Part shown: positions 7,762-16,964 of the stretch, one piece after another
How the letters are laid out: every line of letters starts with the position of its first letter
Numbering within the stretch: the stretch's first letter is position 1
Source of the DNA: Albidovulum sediminicola
GTDB lineage: Bacteria; Pseudomonadota; Alphaproteobacteria; Rhodobacterales; Rhodobacteraceae
Direction of reading: 5' to 3'
Assembly: GCF_025751575.1 (NCBI RefSeq)
Contig: NZ_JAOWLA010000001.1
Coordinates: 1 to 64,000, forward strand
DNA: 64,000 bases
Made by a program: the position numbers and the translations under genes
Notes under the pieces: generated by a model
Databases searched by the model: none
Seen by the model: the letters and a program-made list of their open reading frames with translations, nothing else
What the model was told of the DNA's origin: nothing

Positions 7762-8625
7762 ATGAGCCGCATCGTCTATGTGAACGGGGACTACGTGCCG
7801 GAGGAGGAGGCGAAGGTGTCCGTCTTTGACCGTGGCTTCCTGATGGCGGATGCGGTCTATGAGGTGACGAGCGTCCTGGGTGGCAAGCTCCTGGACTTTC
7901 CCGGCCACACCGCGCGCCTGCACCGGTCGCTGTCGGAGCTCGACATGGGCTGCCCCGTGACCGACGAGGAGCTTCTGGCGATCCACCGCGAACTGGTGGT
8001 TCGCAACGGGATCGTGGACGGGCTGATCTATCTTCAGGTCACGCGCGGCAATCCGGGCGACCGGGATTTCGTCTTCCCGGATCCGGCGGTGGTCAAGCCG
8101 GGCATCGTCCTGTTCACGCAGTCGAAACCGGGCCTTGCGGAAAGCCCGGCGGCACGGACCGGCTGGCGTGTGATCTCGATCCCCGACATCCGCTGGGGGC
8201 GGCGCGACATCAAGACGGTGCAGCTGCTGTACCCCTCGATGGGCAAGATGATGGCCAAGAAGGCTGGCGTCGACGATGCCTGGCTGGTGGAAGAGGGCGT
8301 GGTGACCGAAGGCACCTCCAACAACGCCTATATCGTCAAGGACGGTCGCATCATCACCCGCAACCTGTCGAACGACATCCTGCACGGGATTACGCGCGCC
8401 GCCGTCCTTCGCTTCGCGCGCGAGGCGCAGATGACGGTCGAGGAACGCGCCTTCACGCTGGAGGAGGCGAAGGGCGCCGACGAAGCCTTCATCACGTCGG
8501 CCTCGGCCTTCGTGATGCCGGTGGTGGAGATCGACGGCGCAAAACTAGGTGCCGGCACGCCGGGCCCGGTCGCCACGCGGCTGCGGGAGATCTACCTGGA
8601 AGAGAGCCGCCGCGCGGCGATCTGA
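7762..8625 (+). CDS. dat: D-amino-acid transaminase (PLP class IV)
   Basis: 287 residues. Class IV aminotransferase features are clear: the N-terminal VYVNGDYVPEEEAKVSVFDRGF block, the PLP-binding lysine K151 in RDIKTVQLL, EGTSNNAYIV near residue 185, and the phosphate-binding loop LSNDILHGITR. The RxDIK context and the spacing favour D-amino-acid transaminase over branched-chain aminotransferase, though some family members act on other amino acids. Its role would be interconversion of D-alanine and D-glutamate with their keto acids. A GGAG site precedes the ATG at 7762; an upstream in-frame ATG at 7534 would read through the extragenic repeat and is rejected. Confidence 0.88.
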   Translation: MSRIVYVNGDYVPEEEAKVSVFDRGFLMADAVYEVTSVLGGKLLDFPGHTARLHRSLSELDMGCPVTDEELLAIHRELVVRNGIVDGLIYLQVTRGNPGDRDFVFPDPAVVKPGIVLFTQSKPGLAESPAARTGWRVISIPDIRWGRRDIKTVQLLYPSMGKMMAKKAGVDDAWLVEEGVVTEGTSNNAYIVKDGRIITRNLSNDILHGITRAAVLRFAREAQMTVEERAFTLEEAKGADEAFITSASAFVMPVVEIDGAKLGAGTPGPVATRLREIYLEESRRAAI

Positions 8626-8685
8626 GCGCGGGACGCGTATCAATTTGCATAGGCCCGCCACCCGGCGAGCCTTCTTATTACGGTC

Positions 8686-9003
8686 TCAAGCGTCCTTCGG
8701 CCCGACGTTTTCGCGGAAGGCCACCTCGAAGGCGGCCTTCTTCGCCTCATCGGCCTCGGTCTGGGTCTGCGCCTTCCAATCATCGTAGGGCATGCCGTAG
8801 TAGAGTTCGCGCGCCTCCTCCTTCGACATCGCGATGCCGCGTTCGTTCGCGGCCTCCTGGTACCAGCGGGCCAGGCAATTGCGGCAGAAGCCGGCGAGGT
8901 TCATCAGGTCGATGTTCTGCACGTCGGTGCGCGTTTCCATCAGGTGATGGCGCAGGGTGCGGAAGGCGGCGGCTTCGATCTCAATGCGGGTTTGTTCGTC
9001 CAT
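8686..9003 (-). CDS. DUF1244 family protein
   Basis: 105 residues. It matches the small, conserved alphaproteobacterial DUF1244 family, recognisable by FRTLRHHLMETRTDVQNIDL followed by NLAGFCRNCLARWY and ELYYGMPYDDWK. The paired cysteines in GFCRNC are typical. Function is not established. The ATG at 9003 is preceded by GAGGA; an ATG at 9015 overlaps the upstream stop and has no site. It follows the N-formylglutamate amidohydrolase gene by 8 bases and is probably cotranscribed with it. Confidence 0.85.
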   Translation of the reverse strand: MDEQTRIEIEAAAFRTLRHHLMETRTDVQNIDLMNLAGFCRNCLARWYQEAANERGIAMSKEEARELYYGMPYDDWKAQTQTEADEAKKAAFEVAFRENVGPKDA

Positions 9004-9011
9004 TGGGGTCC

Positions 9012-9752
9012 TCACAGGCCGGATGCGGCCAGCACATCCTCAAGAATGGGGGCAAGGCGGGCGGCCCACAAGACCTGCCCCTCGGGCGCGCGGATCAGGT
9101 CGTTGCGCACCTCGATCAACACATTGGGGCGGCCGGGGGTCAGGGCATGGCGGTCGATGGCGTCGCCATCGAGATGGCCAAGGTAGGGCTCGTTGTCGCC
9201 AGTGACGTAGCCTTCCGCCCGAAGCCGGTCGATGAGCGGCCGCGCGAGCCGCGTGTCCCGGTGGGAATAGAGTACCCCCACTTCCCACGGCCTGGGCGGG
9301 CGGCCGTTCAGGCGCGGGGTGAAGCTGTGGACCGCGCAAATCACCGTGTCGGCGCGCCGCGCCGCAAGCTTCGCATAAGCGGCGTGATAGGGCCGGTAGC
9401 AGGCGTCAAGCCGCCGCTGAAGCTCCTCCGGCCCGGCGTTGCGGTTCGCCGGGATGATCGTGCCGTCATAAAGCTTCATCAAGAGCGTCGGGTCGTCCTC
9501 TCCCCGGTTGGGGTCTATCACGAGCCGCGAAAAGCACGACAGGATGGCCGGGGCGTCGAGCCGGTCCGCCAAGGCTCGGGTGACGCCTGAGGCGCCCACG
9601 TCATAGGCGATGTGGCGGTCCATGTCGGCCGCGCAGATGCCGAGCGAGCCGCCGCCCACCCAGTCGGGCACCGTGTTCGCGGCATGATCGCAGGTCACCA
9701 GCCAGCGCGAGGGGCGGTCGGGACCCAGGATCTCATAGGCGGGAAATGTCAT
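9012..9752 (-). CDS. N-formylglutamate amidohydrolase family protein
   Basis: 246 residues. The family signatures are VTCDHAANTVP near the N-terminus, DMDRHIAYDVGASGV, SRLVIDPNRGEDDPT and CAVHSFTPRL, with the His/Asp residues expected to bind zinc. The family hydrolyses N-formyl-L-glutamate to glutamate and formate in histidine breakdown, but this shorter subgroup is found away from hut genes, so the substrate is uncertain. ATG at 9752 has a GGAAC site; an upstream ATG at 9803 gives an unlikely leader. It is paired with DUF1244. Confidence 0.85.
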   Translation of the reverse strand: MTFPAYEILGPDRPSRWLVTCDHAANTVPDWVGGGSLGICAADMDRHIAYDVGASGVTRALADRLDAPAILSCFSRLVIDPNRGEDDPTLLMKLYDGTIIPANRNAGPEELQRRLDACYRPYHAAYAKLAARRADTVICAVHSFTPRLNGRPPRPWEVGVLYSHRDTRLARPLIDRLRAEGYVTGDNEPYLGHLDGDAIDRHALTPGRPNVLIEVRNDLIRAPEGQVLWAARLAPILEDVLAASGL

Positions 9753-9879
9753 CGTTCCATCGCGAATTTGATACGGGCATCGGTTTAGTGGGTCTTGCGG
9801 CAAAGCACCAGTTGCCCTGAAAAGGGGAATAGGCGATAGAAGCGGTGCAAATTATGTTACCGCAAACAGGAGGCCCGGG

Positions 9880-11328
9880 ATGAGACGGACGCGCAATGTG
9901 AAGATCGTGGCGACCCTCGGCCCGGCATCGAGCGACTACGAGACGATCCGGGCGCTGTTCGAGGCCGGGGCGGACGTGTTCCGGCTGAACATGAGCCACG
10001 GCACCCATGCCGAGCAGAAAGCCCGCCACGACATCATCCGCCAGGTCGAGGCCGACACCGGCCGCCCGATCGCGATCCTCGCGGACCTTCAGGGCCCCAA
10101 GCTCCGGGTCGGCGTCTTTGCCAACGGATCGGAGGAGCTGGCCGAAGGCGCACGCTTCCGCTTTGATCTCGACAAGGCCGAAGGGGACGCGACACGCGTT
10201 TGCCTGCCGCACAAGGAAATCTTCGACGCGCTGGAACCGGGCACGACGCTCTTGGTGAACGACGGCAAGATCCGGCTGGTCGTGGATGCCTGCGGGGCGG
10301 ATTTCGCGGATTGCACCGTGACGACGGGCGGGACGATCTCCAACCGCAAGGGGGTGAACGTGCCCGATGTGGTGCTGCCGTTGGCGGCGCTTTCGGACAA
10401 GGACAAGGCGGATCTGGAATTCGCCTGCGAGCTTGGGGTGGACTGGCTGGCGCTGTCCTTCGTCCAGCGCCCCGAAGACGTGGAGGAGGCGCGGGGCCTT
10501 GCCAAGGGGCGCGCCGCGATCCTGTCGAAGATCGAGAAGCCCGCGGCGGTCAAGGCCTATCCGGCGATCCTGGCCGCGTCCGACGGGATCATGGTGGCGC
10601 GGGGCGACCTTGGGGTCGAACTTCCCGTCCACTCCGTTCCGCCGATCCAGAAGCGGCTCGTCCGTGGCGCGCGGGCTGCGGCCAAGCCGGTCATCGTGGC
10701 GACCCAGATGCTGGAAAGCATGATCGAAAGCCCGATGCCCACGCGCGCCGAGGTGTCGGACGTGGCGACCGCGATCTATGAGGGCGCCGATGCGGTGATG
10801 CTGTCGGCGGAATCCGCCGCCGGCCAATACCCGGTGGAGGCCGTGGCGACCATGGACAGCGTCGCCAAATCGGTTGAGGCTGACCCGACCTACCGCGAGG
10901 TGATCGAGGCCAGCCGCCGGGTTGAGCGCAAGACCATCGCCGACGGCATCGTCGCCGCCGCGCGCGAGATCGCCGAGGCGACCGACATCCACGCGATCTG
11001 CTGCTTCAGCCAGTCCGGCATGACGGCGAGCCTCGTCGCGCGGGAACGCCCGAACGTGCCGATCATCGCGCTGACCCCGATCGAGGCGACGGCGCGGCGG
11101 CTTTGCCTGACCTGGGGTGTCCATTGCGCCCTGACGCATGAGGTCATCGACCGCTTCAAGATGGCGGTGGTCAGCGCCGCCAGGGTTGCGCGCGAAGGCG
11201 GCTTTGCCACCGAACACGACCAGATCGTCGTGACCGCGGGCGTACCCTTCAACGTCAAGGGCACGACGAACATTCTGCGCGTCGCGCCCTGCGACGAACG
11301 GCTGATCTTCCGCACCGACCCGGAATAG
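9880..11328 (+). CDS. pyk: Pyruvate kinase
   Basis: 482 residues, the normal length. It converts phosphoenolpyruvate and ADP to pyruvate and ATP at the end of glycolysis. The N-terminal VKIVATLGPASSDYETIRAL and FRLNMSHG, the DLQGPKLRVG strand, the active-site block SKIEKPAAVKAY with IMVARGDLGVELP, and ATQMLESMIESPMPTRAEVSD are all intact. The C-terminal allosteric domain follows from about residue 350. AGGAGG lies 7 bases before the ATG. It stands alone, transcribed away from the amidohydrolase gene, with no dedicated regulator visible. Confidence 0.97.
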   Translation: MRRTRNVKIVATLGPASSDYETIRALFEAGADVFRLNMSHGTHAEQKARHDIIRQVEADTGRPIAILADLQGPKLRVGVFANGSEELAEGARFRFDLDKAEGDATRVCLPHKEIFDALEPGTTLLVNDGKIRLVVDACGADFADCTVTTGGTISNRKGVNVPDVVLPLAALSDKDKADLEFACELGVDWLALSFVQRPEDVEEARGLAKGRAAILSKIEKPAAVKAYPAILAASDGIMVARGDLGVELPVHSVPPIQKRLVRGARAAAKPVIVATQMLESMIESPMPTRAEVSDVATAIYEGADAVMLSAESAAGQYPVEAVATMDSVAKSVEADPTYREVIEASRRVERKTIADGIVAAAREIAEATDIHAICCFSQSGMTASLVARERPNVPIIALTPIEATARRLCLTWGVHCALTHEVIDRFKMAVVSAARVAREGGFATEHDQIVVTAGVPFNVKGTTNILRVAPCDERLIFRTDPE

Positions 11329-11599
11329 GCCGCGCGCTTCGGTCCGTCCGATCCCGACGGTCAGGGCCGTCACCCGTGCTGCTTCCGGCCCGTCCTGCCG
11401 TATCGTCATCAGCGGCATGCCGATTTGGCATGAGCGGAGATCTCGGCGGGTAGGCCCAGCCCTGAGGCGAAGAACAAGGACCGCAGCCGCATCGGCGGCA
11501 CGTCGGAGCGCCGCCCAGCCTGGAGAACGGCCATGGCGGCCCGCAGGCGCCCGCGAACCCGCCCATGCACACCCGGCGCCTGGACATCGATCGCGCGCG

Positions 11600-11975
11600 G
11601 ATCGGGCCTCTGGATAAGACCAGGCAGGGGCAGACCCGGGGGCGGGCCCACACCCTAGACGGGATCGTGCTGACCCAGATCGTGCGCACCGGTGCGCCCG
11701 TGCTTTACGGAGGCTTCACCTCGAACGTCGAGATGCTCTCCGGCAGTCGCGCCTTTGGCCCCGCCCATACCATGGCGCCCTAAGAAAGCGCGGTCCATGC
11801 CCGCTCCTCTCGAACTGGGACAGTCATCCCGACGGGCGCGAAAAGGCCGGGATTGACACACGGACGCGGGCCAATAGCCTCCGGAAGGCGCTGGCGGAGG
11901 ATTACGAGGAACCGGCGCTCGCCCCCACCGTGGCCGAGGCGCTGGGCGCCGCCTGCTACCTCGAGCGAGACGCCG
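11600..11975 (+). pseudogene. mttB-type trimethylamine methyltransferase family relic (two fragments)
   Basis: Two pieces of one family survive in different frames. The first, in the frame ending at the TAA at 11781-11783, reads GIVLTQIVRTGAPVLYGGFTSN and then FGPAHTMAP, which matches the mid-region of MttB-like proteins. The second, in the frame through 11801-11953, reads PLLSNWDSH then DTRTRANSLRKALAEDYEEP, matching the C-terminal end of the same family. The 5' half and roughly a hundred or more residues between the pieces are missing. The stretch 11329-11600 carries no recognisable gene. This is a decayed methylamine/betaine-type demethylation gene next to a BetI-like TetR gene. Confidence 0.75.
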
Positions 11976-12097
11976 CTACTCCTCGCCCAGATCCGGCAAG
12001 GAACGCTTGCGGACGGGCGCCCGGGGCCTGTACGCTCCAAATCGTGCAAAGAGGCCGCGCGCAATGATGCCGCCGCCGGCCTGACGGCCGCAAGCGC

Positions 12098-12706
12098 ATG
12101 ATGGACAGGACAGTGAGCGTACCAAGGTTCAACCGCATGCCGGGCGAGAAGCGGCGCGCCAAGCTGATCGAAGCAGGGCTCGCCTGCATGGCGCGGGGCG
12201 GCATCACGGAATTCACCGTGGACCGGATCTGTGCGGAGGCCGGCGTTTCGCGCGGGCTGATCACCCATTACTTCGGCACCATGAGCGCCCTTCTGCGCGC
12301 GGTCTATGTCAAGATGTACGAAGGCGTCGACATGCCGTCGGGCGCGATCAGGGCGGATGCAACCCATCTCTCGCTGTTCCTCGACGCACAGTTCTCCCCC
12401 GAGGCGTTCAACAAGGACAGCGTGAACGTCTGGCTGGCGCTCTGGGGTCAGATTGCGACCGACGCGGACCTGCGGGCCGAACACCAGGCGCAATACGCGA
12501 CCTATCTGGCGAGGATCGCGGCGGCGATCACGGACGCGGCGCGGCGGAACGGCCGGACCGTGGACGCCATGATGCTCGCGAAGACGCTGGTTCCCCTGTT
12601 GGACGGCCTCTACGTTCAGCACGGCATTGATCCCGACTCCATGCCGGCCGGGACGGCGCAGGCTGCCTGCCGGGCGCTGCTTGAGCCGCATCTAGGGCCT
12701 TTCTGA
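12098..12706 (+). CDS. TetR-family transcriptional regulator (BetI-like)
   Basis: 202 residues. The N-terminal helix-turn-helix (about residues 18-65) reads RRAKLIEAGLACMARGGITEF then ICAEAGVSRGLITHYFG, the pattern of TetR proteins of the BetI group; the C-terminal ligand domain is all-helical. Three in-frame start codons lie within 20 bases, so the exact N-terminus is uncertain. It follows the mttB relic, so it may have regulated a quaternary-amine locus that has since been lost. Its present target is unknown. Confidence 0.85.
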   Translation: MMDRTVSVPRFNRMPGEKRRAKLIEAGLACMARGGITEFTVDRICAEAGVSRGLITHYFGTMSALLRAVYVKMYEGVDMPSGAIRADATHLSLFLDAQFSPEAFNKDSVNVWLALWGQIATDADLRAEHQAQYATYLARIAAAITDAARRNGRTVDAMMLAKTLVPLLDGLYVQHGIDPDSMPAGTAQAACRALLEPHLGPF

Positions 12707-12725
12707 GCGCGCCTTGGCCTGAAAC

Positions 12726-13061
12726 CTAGCGTTCCGCCAGCCTTCGCAGGATATCGTGACGGGACAGAGCCCGCAGCGCCGACGTTCGCGCCTGCGCGGT
12801 TCGCGCCTCCAGCGTCACGATCTGCCGGGCCAGGGCTGGCGCCTCGCAGTGCTGGGCCTCCTGCAAGGCGGCGAGGGCCGAAGCGGGCAGCGCGCCGGTC
12901 GCAAAAAGCCCGGCGGCCTGCTCTACCTGAGACGCCCGTGTGTCCTTGCGCGCCTGGGCTGCGGCTAGCGCCTGCTGATCTTCCGCGAGCCGCCCAAGCG
13001 CGCGCGCGCGCAAGAGTTCGGCAACCTCCAAGAGCCTTCGCAGCGACGCGGCGTCCGTCAT
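12726..13061 (-). CDS. Small helical protein ending the flagellar operon (FliJ-like?)
   Basis: 111 residues, almost entirely helical and rich in Ala, Arg, Leu and Gln, with the heptad look of a coiled coil. Its ATG overlaps the flhB stop by four bases (ATGA), so it belongs to the flhA-fliR-flhB run. Size, charge and position suggest a FliJ-like export chaperone or stalk protein, but there is no diagnostic motif. I treat it as an uncharacterised flagellar-operon protein. Confidence 0.6.
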   Translation of the reverse strand: MTDAASLRRLLEVAELLRARALGRLAEDQQALAAAQARKDTRASQVEQAAGLFATGALPASALAALQEAQHCEAPALARQIVTLEARTAQARTSALRALSRHDILRRLAER

Positions 13062-14104
13062 CGCCGCCCCCCGGCCCGCTTGCGCATGGCATCGGCAAAA
13101 CGGATCGCCGCGGCCACGGAAGCGTAATGTTCCGGCCGGACCTCTTGCCCGATCTCGAGGCTGGCGTGAAGCGCGCGGGCCACGGGCGGGTCGGCGCGGA
13201 TCGGGACACCCGCCGCAGCGGCAGCCTCGCGAATGCGCGCGGCCACATGATCGACGCCCTTCGCAACGCAGAGCGGCGCCCGCTTGCTGCCCCGTTTCCA
13301 GCGCAGCGCCACGGCGTAATGGGTCGGGTTGACGATGACCACATCCGCCGTCGGCACATCCGCCATCATCCGGTCGTTGGCGATCGCCTGCGCCATGGCG
13401 CGCCGGGCCTGCTTCATATGCGGGTCACCTTCGGACTGCCGGAACTCGTCCGTCAGTTCCTGACGGGTCATCCGGTTGCGCTGGATATGTTCGTGGCGCT
13501 GCCACAGAAAATCCGCCGCCCCCGTCGCGGCCAGGACAAGCGCGGTGAGCACCAGGAAATCGCGCAGATCGCCGAACAGCGCCGCACTGGCAAGCCGGGG
13601 GTCTGCCCCGATCAGGGCCAGCGTGTTGGGCAGGCGCGACCAGACGAAGACCCCCAGCGCGAGGGAGAAAAGCAAAAGCTTCGAGAGGGTCTTGGCAAAT
13701 TCGAAAAGGCCGGTGGCCCCAAAGCGCCGCCGCGCGTTCGACAGCGGGTCAAGCCGCGAGAGCTTCGGCCCGATCCGGTCGGGTGCGAAAACGATAGCGC
13801 CTTGGGCCCCATAGGCTGCAAGCGCCACAAGGGCCGCGAAGACAAAGATCGGGAGGATTCCCGCGACGGCAGACAGCGCGGCCTGCGGGGCGCTCGCCGG
13901 GCCAAGCGCCAGCATCGCGCCGGCGCGCGTGCCAAAATGATCCAGGATCTCCGGCCCAAGCGCGCTTGCCGCGATCAGGAAAGCCGCCAGGACCGCAGCG
14001 CTCACAAGCTCAGACGAATGCGGGACATCGCCTTTCCCGCGCGCCTCGCGCAGCTTTTGGGGCGTCGGGTCGTGCTGCTTGTCGTCCTTGTCCTCACCGC
14101 TCAT
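13058..14104 (-). CDS. flhB: Flagellar type III export switch protein FlhB
   Basis: 348 residues. The N-terminus has the soluble KDDKQHDPTPQKLREARGKGD signature, followed by four membrane segments and a cytoplasmic domain. The autocleavage site NPTH is present at about residue 260 (VIVNPTHYAVALRW), so the substrate-specificity switch from hook to filament should be functional. The start overlaps the fliR stop and the stop overlaps the next start by four bases each. Confidence 0.96.
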   Translation of the reverse strand: MSGEDKDDKQHDPTPQKLREARGKGDVPHSSELVSAAVLAAFLIAASALGPEILDHFGTRAGAMLALGPASAPQAALSAVAGILPIFVFAALVALAAYGAQGAIVFAPDRIGPKLSRLDPLSNARRRFGATGLFEFAKTLSKLLLFSLALGVFVWSRLPNTLALIGADPRLASAALFGDLRDFLVLTALVLAATGAADFLWQRHEHIQRNRMTRQELTDEFRQSEGDPHMKQARRAMAQAIANDRMMADVPTADVVIVNPTHYAVALRWKRGSKRAPLCVAKGVDHVAARIREAAAAAGVPIRADPPVARALHASLEIGQEVRPEHYASVAAAIRFADAMRKRAGGRR

Positions 14105-14877
14105 GGCCGCACCGCGAAGGGATCGGCCAGGATCCCGGCAAAAGCGTTGTGCCAGACGGCGACCAGCGCCGGTGCCGCCGCGCCCAGTAACAGCAGCGTC
14201 CCGCCTGTCACGGCGGGGGCGCCCACCATCATCACCATGAGCTGGGGCATCGCCCGGTTGATCGCGCCCAGCGCGAAATTGTAGAGGGTCGCGATGATCA
14301 GAAACGGTGCGGCAAGGCCGAAGGCCAGCAAGAAGGCGCGGATCACGCCCCCGACACCCCAGTCACGCAGCACCCCGGCGTCGGGAATGCCCCCCGCAGG
14401 TAGGGCCTGATAGGACAGGATCAAAGCCTCTGCCAGCCGCAGGTGCAGCCCCGCCATCGCGGCAAGCGCAAGCCCCGCCATCAGGAGAAGATGAGAGATC
14501 GCCGGCAAAGGCTCCGCCCCGCCGCCCCCGAACATCTGCGCAAGCGAGGTCGATTGCGCGATCGTCATGCCCGCGACCTCCAGTGCCTGGGTGAAAAGCC
14601 GCAAGAATGCGCCCAGCACGGCGCCCACGACGACCTCTCCCAACAGCATAGCGGCGGCGTCCAGGGCTTGCCCGGGCGGCGTCACCATCGCCTGAACGGC
14701 CGGCAGGATAACTGCGGTAAAGGCAATCGCCGCCCCCAGGCGGATACGGACAGGCACGAACCCCTGCGAAAAGCCCGGCATCGCGACCATCGCGGCCCCG
14801 ACCCGCGCAAAGACAAGGGCGGCGGTCAGGGCCGCGCCACCGCCGAGGCGCTGAAGTTCGGCCAGCAGGTCGGTCAT
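14101..14877 (-). CDS. fliR: Flagellar export gate protein FliR
   Basis: 258 residues with about six hydrophobic segments, matching the FliR subunit of the FliP-FliQ-FliR core of the flagellar secretion gate. Recognisable stretches include ARVGAAMVAMPGFSQGFVPVRIRLG and LTAALVFARV near the N-terminus. It sits between flhA and flhB with 4-base overlaps. FliQ, usually beside FliR, is not in this window. Confidence 0.95.
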   Translation of the reverse strand: MTDLLAELQRLGGGAALTAALVFARVGAAMVAMPGFSQGFVPVRIRLGAAIAFTAVILPAVQAMVTPPGQALDAAAMLLGEVVVGAVLGAFLRLFTQALEVAGMTIAQSTSLAQMFGGGGAEPLPAISHLLLMAGLALAAMAGLHLRLAEALILSYQALPAGGIPDAGVLRDWGVGGVIRAFLLAFGLAAPFLIIATLYNFALGAINRAMPQLMVMMVGAPAVTGGTLLLLGAAAPALVAVWHNAFAGILADPFAVRP

Positions 14878-16964
14878 GACGGGACCACGCCCACCACGGC
14901 CGGTCGTGCCTCCGACGCCACCTCCTCATAGGACAGAACCGGTGCCGCAAGCCCCTTGGCCGCGACCAGGGCGCGCAGGAACCGCCGACGCCGGCCGGTG
15001 GTGACGACCCCGGCATGAATGCCGCCCTCGCTCGCGCGGCCCAGGGCTTCGGCTAGGTTCGCGGCAAGGCGTGCAAAAAGATCGGGCGGCAGCGCCACAT
15101 CCGCCGGGCCACCCCCTTCGGAGACCTCGTGCGCGGCGAAGTGGCGTTCCCACTCCGGCGCAAGCTGGACAAGCGGCGCGGTGCCATCCGGCCGCCGCAG
15201 CTCCGCGACGATCTGGAAGGCGAGCCTGCGCCGCACATATTCGCAGACCGTTTCGGGATTCGCGACGCCCCGCAACTCCGCCATCGCCTCGAGGATCAGG
15301 GGCAGGTTGCGGATCGAGACACGCTCCTCCAGGAGCAGTCGCAGAACGGCCAGGAGCAGATCCATGGGCACCCTGTCGGGGATCAGCTCCTCCAACAGGC
15401 GGCGGTTTGCCTCCGCGCGCTGCGGGTTTGAAAGGTTGACGGTTTCATCAAGCAGGCGGCGCAGGGTCTTAAGCGTCAGAAGCCGCGCGAAATTGCGCTT
15501 GATCACTTCCAGGAGATGGGTCGCCAGGACTTCCGTCGGCCCGACCACGGTAAGGCCCGCCAGGGCCGCCTCTTCGCGCCGGTCGGCCACGATCCAACGG
15601 GCCGCCGCGCCATAGACGGGTTCGCGCACATCGACCCCGTCCGGCAGGCCCTCCCCGCCCTCGCCCCTCAGCACCAGCGCCTGGCCGGGGTAGAGCCGGT
15701 CCTGCGCCGCCTCCACCCCCTGGATGCGGATCCGGTAGGAGCCGGGTCTCAGCGATGGGTCATCGGTCAGCCGGATCTCCGGCAGGATCAGGCCGAAGCC
15801 CCGGGCGACATGATTGCGCATGTTGCCGATCCGCGCCTCAAGCCCGGTTGCCGGATCAAGCACCATCCCGACCAGATCGGGCGCGAATTCTAGGTGGATT
15901 TCATCGACATCGAGCATGTCGCCCAGAGGTCTTGCCGACGCTTCGGGCAGCGGCGGCGTGATGCGCGAGGCCTCCAGCGCCCGCCGCCGGGCGACGGTCC
16001 TGCGAACGCCGTAGGCGGCGAGGCCAAGGACGCCCGCACCGCTCAGGAACGGGATGAAGGGCAGACCGGGAACCAGGGCAAACAGCGCCATCAGCCCGGC
16101 AACCGTCGCAAGCGCCGCCGGGTGCTTGCCGAGTTGGTCCAAGAGCGCGCGATCCACCGCCCCCTTCGAGCCGCCCCGCGCCAACAGCAGTGCCGCGGCG
16201 ATGGAGATGATCACCGCCGGGATCTGGCTGACCAGCCCGTCACCGACGGTCAGGATCGCATAGGTCTCCAGCGCGCGCCCGAAAGGCATCCCGTGAAAGC
16301 CGATTCCGATCGACATCCCCATGATCAGGTTCAGCAATGTGATCATCAGCCCGGCGACGGCATCGCCCTTGACGAATTTCGACGCCCCGTCGAGCGAGCC
16401 GAAGAACGTCGTCTCCGCCTGTTCGCGCTCTCGCCTTTGGCGGGCTTCCTCATGGCCGATGGCGCCGGCGTTCATGTCGGCGTCGATCGCCATCTGCTTG
16501 CCCGGCATGCCGTCGAGCGCGAAGCGCGCGCCGACCTCGGCCATGCGGCCGGCACCCTTCGTGATCACGATGAAGTTGACGATCATCAGCACACCGAAGA
16601 CGACGAGCCCGATCAGGACCGAGCCCGACATGACAAACATCGCAAACCCCTCGATCACGTTGCCGGCGGCGGCGGTGCCGGTGTGACCCTGCCCGATGAT
16701 GAGCTTGGTCGAGGAGACGTTGAGCGCGAGCCGCAGCATCAGCGAACCGAGCAGCACCATCGGGAACGACGAGAAATCAAGCGGCGTTTCAATGAAGAGC
16801 GTGAGTGTGAAAATCAGAATCGCCAGGGCGAAGGAGGCCGCAAGGCCGACATCGACGATCCAGGCCGGCACCGGCAGGACCATCATCACGATCACCGCCA
16901 TCAGCGCGCCCGCGAGCAGGACCGTGGCCCGGGCGCGCCGGTCTCCGGCACCCGCCGGCATCAA
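14874..16964 (-). CDS. flhA: Flagellar export apparatus protein FlhA
   Basis: 696 residues, the usual length. About eight membrane helices in the first ~320 residues carry the FHIPEP region (DAMPGKQ-like: FALDGMPGKQMAIDADMNAG), which conducts the proton-driven step of export. The cytoplasmic domain follows, with the chaperone-docking region near VGPTEVLATHLLEVIKRN. Its ATG overlaps the transglycosylase stop. With FlhB and FliR it builds the inner-membrane export gate. Confidence 0.97.
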   Translation of the reverse strand: MMPAGAGDRRARATVLLAGALMAVIVMMVLPVPAWIVDVGLAASFALAILIFTLTLFIETPLDFSSFPMVLLGSLMLRLALNVSSTKLIIGQGHTGTAAAGNVIEGFAMFVMSGSVLIGLVVFGVLMIVNFIVITKGAGRMAEVGARFALDGMPGKQMAIDADMNAGAIGHEEARQRREREQAETTFFGSLDGASKFVKGDAVAGLMITLLNLIMGMSIGIGFHGMPFGRALETYAILTVGDGLVSQIPAVIISIAAALLLARGGSKGAVDRALLDQLGKHPAALATVAGLMALFALVPGLPFIPFLSGAGVLGLAAYGVRRTVARRRALEASRITPPLPEASARPLGDMLDVDEIHLEFAPDLVGMVLDPATGLEARIGNMRNHVARGFGLILPEIRLTDDPSLRPGSYRIRIQGVEAAQDRLYPGQALVLRGEGGEGLPDGVDVREPVYGAAARWIVADRREEAALAGLTVVGPTEVLATHLLEVIKRNFARLLTLKTLRRLLDETVNLSNPQRAEANRRLLEELIPDRVPMDLLLAVLRLLLEERVSIRNLPLILEAMAELRGVANPETVCEYVRRRLAFQIVAELRRPDGTAPLVQLAPEWERHFAAHEVSEGGGPADVALPPDLFARLAANLAEALGRASEGGIHAGVVTTGRRRRFLRALVAAKGLAAPVLSYEEVASEARPAVVGVVPS

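Noticed and set aside
9733-11418. A 561-residue minus-strand frame opposite pyk
   Set aside because: It is a high-GC shadow of pyruvate kinase; no start signal or motif.
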